From positions 186,001 through 250,000 of the forward strand of contig QLIY01000082.1 of the NCBI GenBank assembly GCA_003260075.1: DNA of 64,000 nt, read 5' to 3'. Shown here one piece after another: positions 61,036 to 64,000 of the stretch (positions are counted from its first letter, which is position 1; every line of letters begins with the position of its first letter). A program made the translations under genes and the position numbers. A model generated the notes under the pieces. The model was not told the DNA's origin, ran no database searches, and saw nothing but the letters and a program-made list of their open reading frames with translations. The DNA is from Phallusia mammillata. Lineage: Eukaryota > Chordata > Ascidiacea > Phlebobranchia > Ascidiidae.

Positions 61036-61124
<89 letters not shown>

Positions 61125-61269
61125 CCCCAAAATTAGTTACTAATGTAAAAATTTTATGTGAATATTTCCCAATTCAACCCATTTATAGCCGCTACATAAA
61201 AATTTAGCTCTTTACGCCCTTTGTGAAAGCGAAGTTGTGATTCTCGTTATGTTGTTAGTAGCTCTACCG
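60975..61269. mobile_element. Inverted-repeat MITE with central 86-base G run
   Basis: The left arm GGTAGAGCTATTAACTTAAC...ATAACGAGAATCAC and the right arm GTGATTCTCGTTATGTTGTT...AGTAGCTCTACC are inverted over ~37 bases. The middle is an 86-base run of G (61038-61123) that is probably a gap. Confidence 0.7.
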
Positions 61270-61526
61270 ATTTTTTTACCCCAGCAGGCAGACAACAAGT
61301 CTTGCCGAAAGCGCATTTGTTTTGCATAAGAAGTAATTGGTTCGCAAGTCGCGGGTTTTTTGTTTGTACTGAAAGAATTGCAACAGTACATTTAAAATTG
61401 CCGAACTAATTTGAGGTAAGTTATTTTAAAACAGCGCGTTTACATGCAGTACTGGCAAATAATTCTGGCGACCGCGGTATGTTTTAGAACTGAAAAGACA
61501 AAGTGAAAAGAGAGAAGACGTCACCA

Positions 61527-61576
61527 GCTGCACCAATGAGACCTTACAGGCCGAAACAGTGTGCACTGTCTGCAGC
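61527..61576 (+). ncRNA. Hammerhead ribozyme-like motif, complete stems
   Basis: Stem I GCTGCA (61527-61532) pairs perfectly with TGCAGC (61571-61576). The core reads CCAATGA, two changes from CTGATGA. Stem II GACCT/AGGCC, GAAA (61553-61556), stem III ACAGTG/CACTGT with loop TG, and cleavage triplet GTC ending at 61570. The geometry is complete but the core changes should block activity. Confidence 0.6.
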
Positions 61577-62298
61577 GTATGTTTAAGGTAAGTTGTTAGG
61601 GGGGGGGGCCAAAACCAAAATTACTTGTCAAAACGTAGCAAAATTACTGTTAAATTTTCGCAGTCTGGTTACAAAGACTATAATTCAAACTGAGGTAAAA
61701 GTTGGTGGTTGACTTTGTAACGACGTTGTTCATTTATGAGCGCATAATTGACGTAATTGGGCCAACAAACCAGGGTTATACCTGACAGTTTAAATTATAA
61801 TTTGTTTGCAATACACCATACCGCATGGCAGTGACAAAATAGGTTTGGGCAAACAGACACGCAATGAAGTATGGTTCTTTTCCATTGCAAAGTTTTTTTT
61901 AATTGTAAAAAACTATACATTAGCAATCATGGTACCATTCTATTGTTAAGTTTCTTTAAATGTGGAAAAAATGACAAAAAATCTAAGACCTACATGAAGT
62001 ACATGGTACAAATACAAATGTTTTCACACAGTGGCCAAACGTTTTACATTTTAGTTCCGCTGGAAGGCGCAATACGCACAACCGGCTTGGCCGAATGGTC
62101 CGGCGCGCCTGGGGGGGGGGTGCAAATAATTCTGGCGACCGCGGTATGTTTTAGAACTGAAAAGAACACATGTGTAGATCTTAACTAGTAATTTAGAAAC
62201 TTGTTTCAGGTAAAGCATCAAGTCAATAAATGATAACCTGCAGAGAGTACACACTGTTTCTATAAGTTCTCACCAGCACAGCTTGTGTCTCGTCACCA

Positions 62299-62356
62299 GC
62301 TGCACCGATGAGACCTTATAGGGAATATAGGCCGAAACAGTGTGCACTGTAGCAGC
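62299..62356 (+). ncRNA. Hammerhead ribozyme-like motif, second allele
   Basis: GCTGC (stem I), core CCGATGA (one change from CTGATGA), a longer stem II (GACCTTATA...TATAGGCC with an added GGAA), GAAA (62334-62337), stem III ACAGTG/CACTGT with loop TG, triplet GTA, then GCAGC for stem I. It is allelic to 61527-61576. The stem II extension is itself self-complementary. Confidence 0.6.
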
Positions 62357-62374
62357 GTATGTTTAAGGTAAGTT

Positions 62375-63000
62375 GCTAAAAAATGAACGTTCCATGTCAA
62401 TGCTTACATCTAAAGCAGTTTGCAAAACTAACCTTTAAGCTGTAGCAGATTTGCAGACATACTTTCACCGTCCGTATATGTTTGCAGCTTTTCGTCAAGA
62501 ATCAAGCACTTAGTTTTTACCTATTTTACCTATTCCAGTTGTGATCTTGATTTCACTGCATGAGATTAATTGTGTTGACTTACTGGACTGACTGCAAATG
62601 AATTTGTTTTCTTGTCAAAGGGCGACCTGTTACGCAGTAAATAACAGACAATCGGTTATTTTTGAAACAAACAATAGGGGGGGGGGAACGTTCCATGTCA
62701 ATGCTTACATCTTTAAAACTGTTTGCAAAACTAACCTTTAAGCTGTAGCAGATTTGCAGACAAACTTTCACCGTCCGTACTTTGTTTGCAACTTATTTAG
62801 TTCTACCTATTTTACCTATTCCAGTTGTGTTTGCAAGTACTTAGTTCTACCTATTTTACCTATTCCAGTTGTGCTCTTGATTTCACTGCCTAAAATTAAT
62901 TGTGTTGACTTACTGGCTGCAAATGAATTTGTTTTCTTGTCAAAGGGCGACCAGTTACGCAGTAAATAACAGACAATCGGTTATTTTTGAAACAAACAAT
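62375..63000 (+). repeat. Direct duplication with ten-G join
   Basis: About 300 bases starting AACGTTCCATGTCAATGCTT occur at 62385-62676 and 62687-63000, separated by ten G (62677-62686). The second copy has internal rearrangement around CTACCTATTTTACCTATTCC. Confidence 0.75.
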
Positions 63001-63339
63001 ATCAAAAGAGCGAATTGAATTGACAGTTGAATAAAAGAGGGAATTTTATAGAAACAGGGTTTCATGGTAGGAAAATAGATTGTTGTCAGCCAAATAATCT
63101 TTAAGTTGCCAAAGTAAGTTTTATTTTCTTTAGTTTTTATATTCTTCGGTTCCACCAGTTCATTTTGAAAGTGGAATTTATTGAAGTCTCATTTCATCTT
63201 CGTATTTGGAAACCAAAAAGTTTCGCTTTATCTCAACGGTTAGTGAAATTTGTATTTATAATTTATACAAATATGGATTTCGTAAAAAACTGCGTTGTAA
63301 AAGTTCTTTTAAATTCAATCAATTTCTATTCTCACGCTT

Positions 63340-63500
63340 TTATTTTCTGGCTGACTTAAACCGGAACTGTCTCAAAACAATCAAACATTTCCCAAATTAT
63401 CACTTTAATTGGGGGGGGGGATTTTCTTTTATTTTCCGACTGACTTAAAATGGAACTGTCTCAAAACAATCAAACATTTCCCAAATTATCACTTTAATTG
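63340..63500 (+). repeat. Direct duplication with ten-G join
   Basis: GGAACTGTCTCAAAACAATC and the following ~50 bases occur at 63362-63410 and 63452-63500, with ten G at 63411-63420. Confidence 0.8.
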
Positions 63501-63888
63501 AGGCGTACGAAACGGTGTGGATGTACAAAGAAATGAAAAAACTTTTGGAACTGTTCAAAAACAAACAAACATATTGGGAACTACTTAATTTAAAGACTAC
63601 AGTGCAAGAAAATACACAAAATGATCAAATCGAAACACACAATTGTCCAAAAAACACAATAATTAAAACTGCCATATTTTCCTCTAAAAGTTGTTTATTG
63701 ATCAGCAAATGCACTAAGGTTTACACAAACAGTTGTTTAATCAATAAAACACAAATTACTGTAAGTGTTTTAAATACCTTTTTTAATAAAATGTATAAAA
63801 AAGCATCTACACAACGAAAAATTTGTGAAAATGTGTCGTCGTTTTTTGTGCACCAGTCATAATTAAAGAAAAAAACTGGCAAAATTAT

Positions 63889-64000
63889 TTAAGGAGCATT
63901 AATTTCTGCCATTTTGTTGGTCAGCCAAGTGTAAACGCTCTCCTCATTGGCTGCTCGCCATTGAATGTTGGTTCTTGTGGATTCTATAGCTTGGTCGGTT
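63889..64000 (-). CDS. M1-family aminopeptidase, C-terminal exon (partial)
   Basis: The minus strand from the window edge reads TDQAIESTRTNIQWRAANEE followed by SVYTWLTNKMAEINAP and TAA at 63891-63889. The pattern E-x-T/R-x-x-N-I-x-W-x-x-x-N-x-x-x-V-x-x-W-L is the usual end of ERAP-like C-terminal domains in M1 aminopeptidases (aminopeptidase N type), just before the stop. These are zinc peptidases that remove N-terminal residues, often as type II membrane ectoenzymes; the zinc site would be outside the window. Composition is clearly coding against the AT-rich flank. The call rests on a short stretch only. Confidence 0.65.
   Translation of the reverse strand, partial: TDQAIESTRTNIQWRAANEESVYTWLTNKMAEINAP

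Larger units (their letters stand above)
60485..62360 (+). repeat. Two alleles of one locus placed in tandem
   Basis: 60485-60950 matches 61609-62060, and 61450-61598 matches 62121-62375, with substitutions throughout. Ten-G runs lie at 61599-61608 and 62111-62120. The first copy carries an inverted-repeat insertion (60975-61269) that the second lacks. Each copy carries a hammerhead-like sequence near its end. Confidence 0.75.

Noticed and set aside
63515..63862. 115-codon plus-strand frame (MWMYKEMKKL...)
   Set aside because: AT-rich composition, Lys/Asn/Thr-rich product without a domain, and an adjacent duplicated join. Not supported as a gene.

Overview
The window is eukaryotic genomic DNA: AT-rich, with short exons bounded by GT-AG introns and many small transposons. 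The gene content points to an invertebrate deuterostome, most likely a tunicate (inference, not proven): a CUB/LDLa membrane receptor, a RIP-kinase-like protein with a C-terminal death domain, and a tandem cluster of extracellular carbonic anhydrases. Near-identical but diverged copies at many joins suggest a highly heterozygous diploid donor.

Layout. 222-5223 (+): seven-exon type I membrane protein (signal peptide, CUB, LDLa, Ser/Thr-rich stalk, TM, ~100-residue tail). 5.2-7.8 kb: repeats only. 7843-18915 (-): 14-exon RIPK-like gene with an N-terminal pseudokinase (HKR in place of HxD, DIL in place of DFG), a coiled segment, a repeat-rich Pro linker and a death domain. 20096-23702, 25762-30622 and 36243-44075 (-): three tandem alpha-carbonic anhydrases with the same exon plan; the first has a secreted-type C-terminus and has lost one exon in a damaged stretch, the other two end in GPI-type hydrophobic tails. 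44-63.8 kb: mostly intergenic, with MITEs, foldbacks, minisatellites and joins. 63889-64000 (-): last exon of an M1-type aminopeptidase.

Carbonic anhydrases B and C would work at the cell surface and A outside the cell, in CO2/bicarbonate exchange; the RIPK-like protein would be a scaffold in death/innate signalling. Nothing suggests the gene families are co-regulated beyond the carbonic anhydrase tandem.

Two layers overlie the genes. First, about 30 runs of almost exactly ten G (or ten C) sit between near-identical direct copies; these look like assembly gap placeholders between overlapping contig ends, not real tandem duplications. Second, several repeats carry hammerhead self-cleaving ribozyme architecture: a 50-nt type with complementary stems I and III (12984-13033, 61527-61576, 62299-62356), and a minimal type with a two-pair stem III like that described for Penelope-like retroelements. 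The latter also lie in introns of the carbonic anhydrase genes.
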